DNA of 64,000 nucleotides, from positions 33,980,117 through 34,044,116 of the forward strand of contig NC_061771.1 of the NCBI RefSeq assembly GCF_022458985.1. The letters are read 5' to 3'. A program made the translations under genes and the position numbers. The notes below the pieces were generated by a model that ran no database searches, was not told where the DNA came from, and saw only the letters and a list, made by a program, of their open reading frames with translations. Positions 55,995 to 64,000 of the stretch are shown piece after piece. The stretch comes from Mugil cephalus. Taxonomy: Eukaryota > Chordata > Actinopteri > Mugiliformes > Mugilidae. Positions within the stretch are counted from its first letter, which is position 1, and each line of letters opens with the position of its first letter.

Positions 55995-56345
55995 AACCAC
56001 AATTTCAGCCCACACACATAATTCCAGATTGCCTTAAGTGTGGGGGTCCCCAGGGGTCAACTCTAGGCCCAACTCTTTTTAACCTCTACATGCTTCCTTG
56101 GGGACATCATCAGGAGACATGGCATCAGCTTCCATAGTTATGCTGATGATACACATCTATACACCACTGTGTCTCCTGATGACACATTGCCTATTGATGC
56201 CCTTTTAACTGCATTTTAGGTATTAAGTCATGGATGGCAGAGAACTTCCTGCAGCTCAACCAGGACAAAACAAAGGTTTTAATAATTGGTACTGAACGCC
56301 AGACAAAGAAAGCCATCACTATCTGTAAAAAATGGGCGTGATCTT
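55995..56345 (+). mobile_element. L2-type LINE fragment at left edge of NLR-4 duplication unit
   Basis: Paralogous to 23098-23450, with PQGSTLGPTLFNLYMLP intact here and the YADDT region near 56140. Broken by frame changes. Confidence 0.75.
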
Positions 56346-56663
56346 TGGCTCTGTTTTGGTTATACCATTGTTTTTAGTCGATGTTAGCGCAACATGGGCA
56401 TATAGTTCCCATATAACATATGAAAATCTTCAATTACACCATAACAGCATTTCAACGTATGTATGTGGAAAAATATTTTCTATATGACCGCTTTAGGGCA
56501 ATAACAACTAATCAGAAGTGCTAATAAACACAATATTATGGGAGCTAGTGGTTTAAAAAGGTTTAAAAGTATCGGTTTAATGAAGAAATCATCTGACTGG
56601 TAGATTACTGAGTGTAACTGAAGTTGATGTAAACTCACTGAGTGTTACTGGTTTAACTCTCAG

Positions 56664-56801
56664 ACCGAATGAAGTCCAGAAGATGGAGGAACAGGAGGAT
56701 GGAGCAGAGTCTAGAGTATTCAGATGTCTATCTATGAAGAGTAACAGGCCCAAAAATCTTCCTCCACGTTTCAAAGAAGAACCTGGACCCTCAGACACAA
56801 A
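56664..56801 (+). pseudogene. NLR-4 N-terminal exon
   Basis: 138 bp, nearly identical to 24222-24359, with the same ATG context and EEPGPSDTK end. Open. Confidence 0.72.
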
Positions 56802-57316
56802 GTAAGAGACTGTTTCTACTGTAAACTGACCTGATGGAAGATGATGATTTTAGGATGAAGTAGAAATGATGCAGATGATTTAGTGCAGGTAGGTAAGATC
56901 CTAGTCTGGCTTTTAGAACCAGGAAGTACTGATGGTATTTCTGTAGTAAAACACCTGAGAACCTCCATTTCAGAACGTCCACTCATCAATATTCAGATAT
57001 ATTTGTCCTAATGTTGAAGTGTGTACAGATTTCCAACTGGCTTCAAGTGGATGGACTGAACTACAGTTTTCTCCTCCTCCCATAGTCAGTGTAGTTAGAG
57101 TGTGATCTTTATCTGATCAGTCCTCCCTATCAGTCCAGTTCACTATCAGTAACATTTGTTAGACTCTTCTAAGCTCAGTTCAGACTGAACTAACTTAAGA
57201 TGAAACAGTGAAGGACAGAACCAGCACTCTTTGATGGAAGTCTTTTACTGTCAAGTCTCTGCTTCTGGACAGTGACAAGTTGATATTTTTCACCAACAAT
57301 GTGTAAATGATTTTAG

Positions 57317-57486
57317 TGTGGAGGAGCAGCCGTCCTGCTGTGCTTTGTGTCAGGACGTCCTAAAGGATCCAGTCTCTAGCAGCTGTGGACACTGGTTCTG
57401 CAGACAGTGCATCACCTCCTACTGGGACCAGTCTGCTTCATCAGGACACTCCTCCTGTCCCCAGTGTGGACAAAGACCCAGATCAA
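57317..57486 (+). pseudogene. NLR-4 RING exon, complete
   Basis: 170 bp, open. All eight RING ligands are present ([19 protein letters not shown]). The seventh Cys, lost in NLR-2, is kept here. Confidence 0.8.
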
Positions 57487-58240
57487 GTAAGACTGTACAT
57501 CTGTCTGCTGATAGACTCATAACTGGAAACCTGTTGATTCCATCCAGACACATTGTTGTGTTCTGCATCATGGGGATTTAAGATCATCATAATATCATTG
57601 TGAATGAACTTCCAATGAAATGTCACCACTTTGTTTCTAGTCCAGAGTAATAAGAGCAGGATAGAGAGGAATGAATGATGCGTATTATAGACAGTCACAA
57701 CAGCATCATCCATGGAGGAAAACTGCTTTGCTATAATGAGTTTGTATCAGTAGACAGTGAAGCACCTGTAGAAAAGCAGCACTTTTGAACTTTGGCTTCA
57801 AAACTTGACATATATTGTATTATATTAGTGTAACATCATCTAGTTTCATTTTACATATCCACCGATTTCTTCATTCATAACTGAGTTTTGTTAATTACCG
57901 CTGAGCCAAGCCAGTGGGGGGCTTTTATTGTTAAACAGCCAGAGGAAATGCAGTGTATTTGTCATCTGATTAGCAGCATTTGGTTTGTGGTGCTATCGAA
58001 GCCAAGAGAGGGATATATGGGGCATTGTTTTATTGGAAGCTAAGTTTAAAGTATTACAACAAGAAAGGAACAACAACAGTGAGCTGTTAGATGAAGAGCT
58101 GCAGACGAGCTGCTAATGTTTCCTCCAAAAATGTTTCATTGTAAGAAGAAAAAAATAATTTAAAGTCAATTTTCTGTTCTTTGTTGCTTGAGATGGGGAT
58201 GCAGGTTTTCATTCTGTCTCATATTTGTTCTTATTTTCAG

Positions 58241-60078
58241 CTGTTTTAGATAAACATAAGATCAGTCTGAGGAGGAGATGTGAACATGTGACTGAAGGAG
58301 CTGATGTAACAGGAAGAGGAACCCTCCTCAACAGGATCTACACTGAGCTCTACATCACAGAGGGACACAGTGAAGAGGTTAATACCCAACTTGAGGTGCA
58401 GCAGCTTGAGATAGCTTCCAAGATGAAGGCCCTCCATGACACTCCAATCAGGTGCCAGGACATCTTTAAAGCCTTACCTGACCAACAGAGACACATCAGA
58501 GTGGTTCTGACCTATGGCGTCGCTGGCGTTGGAAAAACCTTCTCAGTGCAGAAGTTTACTCTGGACTGGGCAGAGGGTTTGGAAAACCAAGATGTCAGTG
58601 TGGTGATTGTGCTTTCGTTCAGGGAGCTGAACTTTATAAAAGATGAGCAGTACAGTCTTCTCAGGCTGGGCCATGTTTTCCATCCAACATTATAGAAGGT
58701 CACTGCAGAGCAGCTGACTGTCTGGAAACTTTTGTTCATCTTTGACGGCCTGGATGAAAGCAGACTTTCATTGGACTTCAACAACAGTGAGGTTGTGTCC
58801 GATGTGACACAGAAGGCATCAGTCAATGTGCTGCTGACAAACCTCATCAAGGGGAACGTGCTTCCCTGCTCTGGTCTGGATCACTTCCAGACCTGCAGCA
58901 GCCAATCAGATCCCTCCTACATGTGTTGACAGGGCAACAGAAGTACGAGGCTTCACTGACACCCAGAAGGAGGAGTACTTCAGGAGGAGGTTCAGTGATG
59001 AAGAGCTGTCCAGCAGAATCATCTCCCACATCAAGACCTCCAGGAGCCTCCACATCCTGTGTGGAGTCCCAATCTTCTGCTGGATCACTGCTACAGTTCT
59101 TGAGCACATGTTGACTACAGAGCAGAGAGGAGAGCTGCCCAAGACCCTGACTGACATGTACTCACACTTTGTGATGGTTCAGACAAAGAGGAAGAAGAAC
59201 AAATACCATGAGGGACATGAGACAAGTCCACAGGAGCTGTTGGAGGCTGACAGGGAAGTTCTTCTGAAGCTGGGCAGGCTGGCGTTTGAACATCTGGAGG
59301 AAGGAAACATCATGTTCTACCAAGAAGACCTGGAGCGCTGTGGTCTGGATGTGACAGAGGCCTCAGTGTACTCAGGAGTTTGTACAGAGATCTTCAAAAA
59401 CGAGAGTGTAATCTTCCAGAACTCAGTCTGCTGCTTTGTTCATCTGAGCGTTCAGGAGTTTCTGGCTGCAGTCTACATGTTCCACTGTTACACCAACAAG
59501 AAGACAGAAGTGGTGGAGAACTTCCTGAGGAACAAATACCAAGAGAAGAAATCAAACTTGTCTTTTCTTAAGAATATTCCTCAACATTTTGGAAAGGAGC
59601 CCAGCTGTGTCTCATCTCTGCGTGAGTTTCTATATGGAGTCATGAGGAAATCCCTGCTCAGTAAAAATGGTCACCTGGACCTGTTTGTTCGCTTTCTTCA
59701 TGGCCTCTCTCTGGAGTCCAACCAGAGACTCTTAGGAGGTCTGCTGGGTCAGACAGAGAACAGTCCAGAAATCATCCAGAGAGCCATCAGCAGGCTGAAG
59801 GAGATGAATACTGGTGAAATCTCTCCTGACAGAAGCATCAACATCTTCCACTGTCTGATGGAGATGAACGACCTCTCAGTTCATCAGGAGATCCAAGAGT
59901 TCCTGAAGTCAAAGAACAGATCAAAGAAGGAACTCTCTGAGATCCACTGCTCAGCTCTGGCCTACATGCTGCAGATGTCAGAGGAGGTTCTGGATGAGTT
60001 GGACCTGAATCAGTACAGAACATCAAAGAAGGGACGATGGAGACTGATCCCAGCTGTGAGGAACTGCAGAAAGGCTCG
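58241..60078 (+). pseudogene. NLR-4 FISNA-NACHT exon with stop and frameshift
   Basis: Open from 58241 to the TAG at 58693, where NLR-3 has CAG. Walker A GVAGVGKT is upstream of it and Walker [10 protein letters not shown] (about 58730) downstream. Two bases are missing in the CTTCCCTCGGCTCTGG region near 58867. From there to 60078 the other frame is open. It contains a 20-codon stretch after VVENFL that NLR-3 lacks. Confidence 0.88.
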
Positions 60079-60682
60079 GTGAGTCTTGATCATTAACAGA
60101 ATCAATCAGAGGAGATGAGTAGTTTAGTTCTTCAGTTCACATCTACATACTAAACAGTAATAGCACATGAATTTACGGATAGGAATAAAGGAGGAAGTAG
60201 ATGATAGATGATAGATCATCATCTAGGGAAGAAAATAGAGGAGCGGTGTTCAGTGCATCAGTCTAGACCTGAAGCAGCATAAATAACGATGGTTCAGGAT
60301 CACCTGAGTCAGCCCCAACTATAGGCTTTCCCAATGAGGAATGTCTTATGCCTAACCTTAAAGGGAGAGGCCGTGCCCTCAATCCAAACTGGGAGCTGGT
60401 GTCTCAGGAGATGGTTCTGATAGATAAGGCTAATAAGTAATGTCACATTCAGATATTTCCCCAAAATGTATCACAGTACTACTCCTAAACATATTAGGTG
60501 TAGGTTCTAGGCAGACCTTGTAGAACTCCAGAAATAAATTTTGTATGAGTGGAAGGACTATTTCTGACATGGACTAACTGCAGCACTAGGATCTAGCAAA
60601 TGTAGAGTTGGTGTACTCATTCAGTCTGTATCTAGAATGCAAATGATCTGATTGAATGATTTTGTATGTTTTCTAATCACAG

Positions 60683-60849
60683 ACTTACTGGATGTGGACT
60701 CTCAGAGACTCACTGTGAAGTTGTGTCCTCAGCTCTGAAGTCAAACCCCTCCTATCTGACATATCTGGACCTGAGTGACAATGACCTAAAGGATTCAGGA
60801 GTGAAGCATCTGTCTGCTGGACTGAAAACTGTAGACTGGAAACTCTAAG
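60683..60849 (+). pseudogene. NLR-4 LRR exon 1, 7-bp deletion
   Basis: 167 bp instead of 174. The loss lies in the AGLESPN region and shifts the frame before the donor. Otherwise like 41702-41875. Confidence 0.8.
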
Positions 60850-60959
60850 GTCAGTTCATTGATGGGAGCGATGTAGGTTTTCTTTATTTATACAATTAAA
60901 ATCATTGGCCCCAGAGGGCATTAAAACAAGATACCTGAATCACCTCAGCTGGTTTTCAA

Positions 60960-61083
60960 TGTGAAGAAGTAGTGGCTCTCATTCGAGCTTCTTGTCTGAG
61001 CTACTCATCTCAAAGGCTGTGCCCAGCTACCCTTTGGAGGAACCACATTTCAACTGTTTGAAATCGTGACGCCATTCTTTCAG
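60960..61083 (-). mobile_element. Small LINE C-terminal fragment
   Basis: Minus-strand words match the distal ORF2 region seen at 43310-43960 (AEMxFLRRVAG-like position reads [14 protein letters not shown]). Too short to classify. Confidence 0.4.
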
Positions 61084-61084
61084 T

Positions 61085-61162
61085 TGATGGATGGATGGAT
61101 GGATGGATGGATGGATGGATGGATGGATGGATGGATGGATGGATGGATGGATGGATGGATGG
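61085..61162. repeat. (GATG)n microsatellite
   Basis: About 19 uninterrupted tetramers. Confidence 0.95.
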
Positions 61163-61234
61163 ACAGTTTCAGCATTGGGGCTGAAACTGTGCACCAACCA
61201 CAAAAACTAAAAAATAGAACTCAACGATAAGAAA

Positions 61235-62020
61235 TGACTCGGTAGTTAGCACTGATGCCTCTCAGCGAGAAGCACTGGGTTCAAGTCCAGCTCAGGTCTT
61301 TCCAGATGGAGTTTGCATGTTCTCCCTGTTGTAGTGTGGGTTCTCTGGGTACTCTGGCTTCCTCCCACCTGCGACCCTAGTGCAGGATTAAGTGGTATGG
61401 AAGATGAGATGGATTTTTTGTTTTTGGTTTACAAATACTTTTGTTTTTTTCAATGTTTTGTTTTTGTTTTTTGTTTTGTTTTTTTTTTTTGTTACAGCAG
61501 CAAGGCTAACACACAGCGGGTAAAATAAGTATTGGACACATCACAGTTTTACTTTTTTTGTATCTGTACACTTTTTCCTCTGTTATTTCACATTATTACA
61601 GATAACTTATCTGTTTTGGTATCTTTCTATGTATGGATCACTTGGGTTGTTACCAACACCTGGTGAACATTTCATGTCAATAGGACCTTTAGTAATTACG
61701 TGTTGAATTCTTATTTTACCTGCTGTAAATGTGAAAAATGTGAAATTCAGGTCCGGGTTCAGCGTGGGCCTTTCTGGGTGGAGTTTGCATGTGTCCGCGT
61801 GGGTTTTCTCTGGGTTCTCCGGGTTCTCCGATTCTCTAAAGACATGCTCGTAACTCTAATTGGTGACCCTAAATTGACCATAGGTGTGTGTGTGTGTGAC
61901 TGCGAATGGTTGTTTGTCTCGGTGTTAGCCCTGCGATACGCTGGTGACCTGTTTAGCTGGGATAGGCTCCAGCAACCTCCGCAACCCTACTGAGGATTAA
62001 GCGGTATGGAAGATGAGATG
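61235..62020 (+). repeat. Abundant fish repeat, two pieces around a small inverted-repeat element
   Basis: 61240-61410 (GTTAGCACTGATGCCTCTCA, then B-box-like GGGTTCAAGTCC) and 61743-62020 are two pieces of the family seen reversed at 18788-19045. Both end in GGATTAAG(T/C)GGTATGGAAGATGAGATG. Between them are a T-rich stretch and an inverted-repeat element. Confidence 0.6.
61514..61725. mobile_element. MITE-like element with inverted ends
   Basis: CAGCGGGTAAAATAAG (61514-61529) and CTTATTTTACCTGCTG (61710-61725) are inverted with one mismatch, bounding 212 bp with no ORF. The ends resemble fish Tc1/mariner-related nonautonomous elements. A clean target-site duplication is not visible. Confidence 0.6.
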
Positions 62021-62159
62021 AGAATATTGAAATAGAAAAAATACAAAGAATACAAAAGCTGTGTGTATGTGTGCGTGATAAGGTGAATTTGCGACACAAG
62101 AAGCATAGTTGAGTATGCATTGGGTCCAGTGTCTGGGGTCATTTTTATCGCCTTAACTA

Positions 62160-63110
62160 ATAGGAACTGCTGAAGGATGGCAGCCTTTGGAGGAAGTACA
62201 GATGGCTCTGTCCTTTCCTGCACAGAGCATCTGTGTTGACAGTCCAGTCCAGTTTATCATCTACCTGCACTCTCAGGTTTATAAGTGTGAACCACCTCCC
62301 CACAGTCTCCTTTGATGAGGACAGGCTTGGGGTGTGGCCTGGTTCTTCTGAAGTCCACGACCATCTCTTTGGTCTTTGTGGAGTTGAGGAGCAGGTGGTT
62401 GGGATCACACAATGTGACAAAGTCCTCGACCAGTTGTCTGTACGCCAGTTCACCCTTGATACAACCGACAATAGCGGTGCTCTGCCTGTCAGGTAGTCTG
62501 TGATCCAAGCCACCAGGTGTGATTCAACTCCCATCTCTGTCAGTTTGTCTTTGAGGACCAGAGACTGGATGGTGTTGAAGGCGCTGGGGAAGTCCAGAGG
62601 CACCACCGCCTCTGTCCAGGTGAGAGAGGGTAAGAAGAAGAGGATGGCATCCTCCACTCCCACTTTCTCCCGGTTTGCAAACTGCAGAGGATCAAGAGCG
62701 TGGCGGGCCAGTGGCCTCGGGTCAGAAGCAGTCGTACCAAGGTCTCCATCACTTGCGATGTCAGGGTGACCAGGCTGAAGTGGTTCAGCTCCTCCGGGTG
62801 TGAATTCTTTGGGACTAGAATGCCTTCCATAGCTCGGGAACCTTCCCCTCTCCTAACCTCAGCTTGTAGTTGCACTGTAAAAGGGTGCGGGAGCACTTCA
62901 TCATGATGGGGGTGGGTGCTACTCGGCGGTAATTATTGAGGGAGGAGGTGGTGTTGTTTTTGGATACCGGTAAACTTGTGGCAGTCTTGAAGCAGGGTGG
63001 TACCACAGCCTGGGGTAGCGAGGTGTAGAAAATGTTTGTGAGAACCCCAGTCAGTTGGTCAACACATTCCTTGAGCACCTTTCCTGGTATGTTGTCAGGG
63101 CCAGCTGCTT
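62160..63110 (-). mobile_element. CR1/Rex1-like LINE fragment, reverse
   Basis: Minus strand: QAVVPPCFKTATSLPVSKNN and LNNYRRVAPTPIMMKCSRTL (about 63020-62890), then LDFPSAFNTIQSLVLKDKL (about 62600-62545), LVAWITDYLTGR and NHLLLNSTKTKEMVVDFRRT (about 62400-62335). Same group as 30040-31160. The PQGT-to-catalytic box is deleted. Confidence 0.75.
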
Positions 63111-63239
63111 TCCCGGGTCCTCATCTCTGCCTGCCGTCAAAATGACATTGCACCCAACCCCAATGCTGTCTCCTGCAGAAGGTGGGTCCACAGGAAGGCG
63201 GGTCCAAGTTAATTCTTCAGGTTGAACTTGGCCACGCCC

Positions 63240-63740
63240 CTTGAGGCAAGATCTGATTTCAGAGAGTCTGAGAGAGAGACAGCACAGAGAAAGAATAGAA
63301 AGACATGAATGAAAAACTGGATGAAGGTGAAGTTAGGAGCTGTGATGAAAAGCTGACATGGCTGCTACAGAGACAAGCCACACAGCTGCTGTGGTGAGGT
63401 GTGTGTTAAAGCAGAGTCCTAAACAGCAGCCTAACACAGGCCCAAACATCCTAACAAAGCAGGATTCATGCTCAGTGTGATGATTTCAAACAGAAGCTGG
63501 AGAAGAGACAGGACTCTGTTGGACTGACTGCAGAAAGAAGGTTGAGCTCATTTCCAGTGTTGAGGGTCTCTGACCACAAAGACTCAGACTCTTCAAGGTT
63601 TTTAGCCTGGACCCAGGAATTAGTAACAGAGCTCTACTGGAGGGTTAACAGGGACCAACATCACACCAGACTGAAAGTCATCATTGAAACTTTAACATCT
63701 GTTCTAAAATACACAGAGAAGCAGTGAAGGGATGCTACAA
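63240..63740 (+). repeat. Triplicated intronic block, copy 3
   Basis: Starts abruptly after the LINE. ORF a is broken by a short deletion near 63348. ORF b (63542-63727) is open and matches copy 1 until its end. Followed, as in NLR-3, by an LRR exon. Confidence 0.6.
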
Positions 63741-63851
63741 CAGGTGTTACATGTTTCAGGGTTTCAGTCAGTAGATCCACAATAACAGAAGGACAACGTC
63801 AGTGAAACATGTCTCGGTAGATTTAACCTACATCTTTTATTCTTTATTCAG

Positions 63852-64000
63852 GTTGAAGAGCTGCAGGTTGTCAGAGATCAGCTGTGATTCTCTGGGACCA
63901 GCTCTGAAGTCCAACCCCTCCCATCTGAAATATCTGGACCTGAGTCACAACAACCTGAAGGATTCAGGAGTGAAGCAGCTGTGTGGTTTTCTGGAGAGTC
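63852..64000 (+). pseudogene. NLR-4 LRR exon 2, cut by window end
   Basis: Open for the 149 bp visible: [20 protein letters not shown], then [17 protein letters not shown]. Same acceptor tract as the other SLSEISC-type LRR exons. Confidence 0.82.

Larger units (their letters stand above)
56664..64000 (+). pseudogene. NLR-4: RING-FISNA-NACHT-LRR gene, broken, runs off window
   Basis: Exons: 56664-56801 (ATG at 56683), 57317-57486 (RING), 58241-60078 (FISNA-NACHT), 60683-60849 (LRR) and 63852 to beyond 64000 (LRR). RING ligands and both Walker regions can be read. Three lesions stop a full product: TAG at 58693-58695, a 2-nt deletion near 58867 and a 7-nt deletion in the first LRR exon. Splice sites are intact. 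It is otherwise very close to NLR-2 and has none of that gene's lesions. A truncated RING-FISNA-Walker A protein could still be made. Confidence 0.82.

Noticed and set aside
61085..61162. Regularly spaced repeats as a CRISPR-like array
   Set aside because: It is a simple tetranucleotide microsatellite without spacers, and this is a vertebrate genome.

Overview
The window reads as nuclear DNA of a ray-finned (teleost) fish. It carries members of the fish-expanded NLRC3-like/NLR-C immune receptor family: FISNA plus NACHT in one long exon, followed by leucine-rich-repeat (LRR) exons of exactly 174 bp with matching splice phases. It also has the usual fish mix of non-LTR retroelements (L2, L1, Tx1, CR1/Rex1-like), a Penelope-like element, tRNA-derived SINEs and a decayed retroviral pol. 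There are no prokaryotic features. Percomorph origin is a guess from sequence style only.

Layout. 1-4004: decayed L2-type LINE (+). 4010-5290: L1-type LINE fragment (-). 5977-13853: NLR-1 on the minus strand. Its seven recognisable coding exons splice in frame from an ATG at 13853 to a third LRR exon, and an R2-like LINE sits in its first coding intron. About 14650-18270 lies upstream of NLR-1: a ~260-bp putative first exon/promoter is present twice, and the distal copy has a perfect interferon-stimulated response element at 18262-18273. 18.8-23.5 kb: repeats, LINE pieces and a SINE. 24222-31340: NLR-2, a plus-strand pseudogene with a RING exon, a broken FISNA-NACHT exon and two LRR exons. 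32.6-34.0 kb: endogenous retroviral pol remnant. 36575-50081: NLR-3, the only intact plus-strand gene. Its exons join in frame to a predicted 964-residue protein with N-terminal repeats, a C3HC4 RING, FISNA-NACHT and four LRR modules. Its third LRR intron is filled with a Tx1 LINE, a SINE and Penelope-like sequence. 51.4-54.8 kb: hAT, LTR-protease, SINE and Penelope remnants. 55995-64000: NLR-4, a near duplicate of the NLR-2 segment, broken by a nonsense codon, a 2-nt deletion and a 7-nt deletion, and continuing past the window edge.

How it fits together. The locus is an NLR cluster expanding by local duplication. NLR-2 and NLR-4 share thousands of bases, including introns and a flanking L2 fragment, so they come from one segmental duplication. 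NLR-3 is a more diverged sister. NLR-1 belongs to a second subfamily without RING, on the opposite strand, but its second and third LRR exons use the same sequence and intron tract as the plus-strand genes. That suggests cassette exchange. None of the four shows a B30.2/SPRY exon here. FISNA-NACHT-LRR proteins are cytosolic sensors or regulators in which NACHT binds and hydrolyses ATP. Fish NLRC3-like function is inferred from family, not shown by this sequence.
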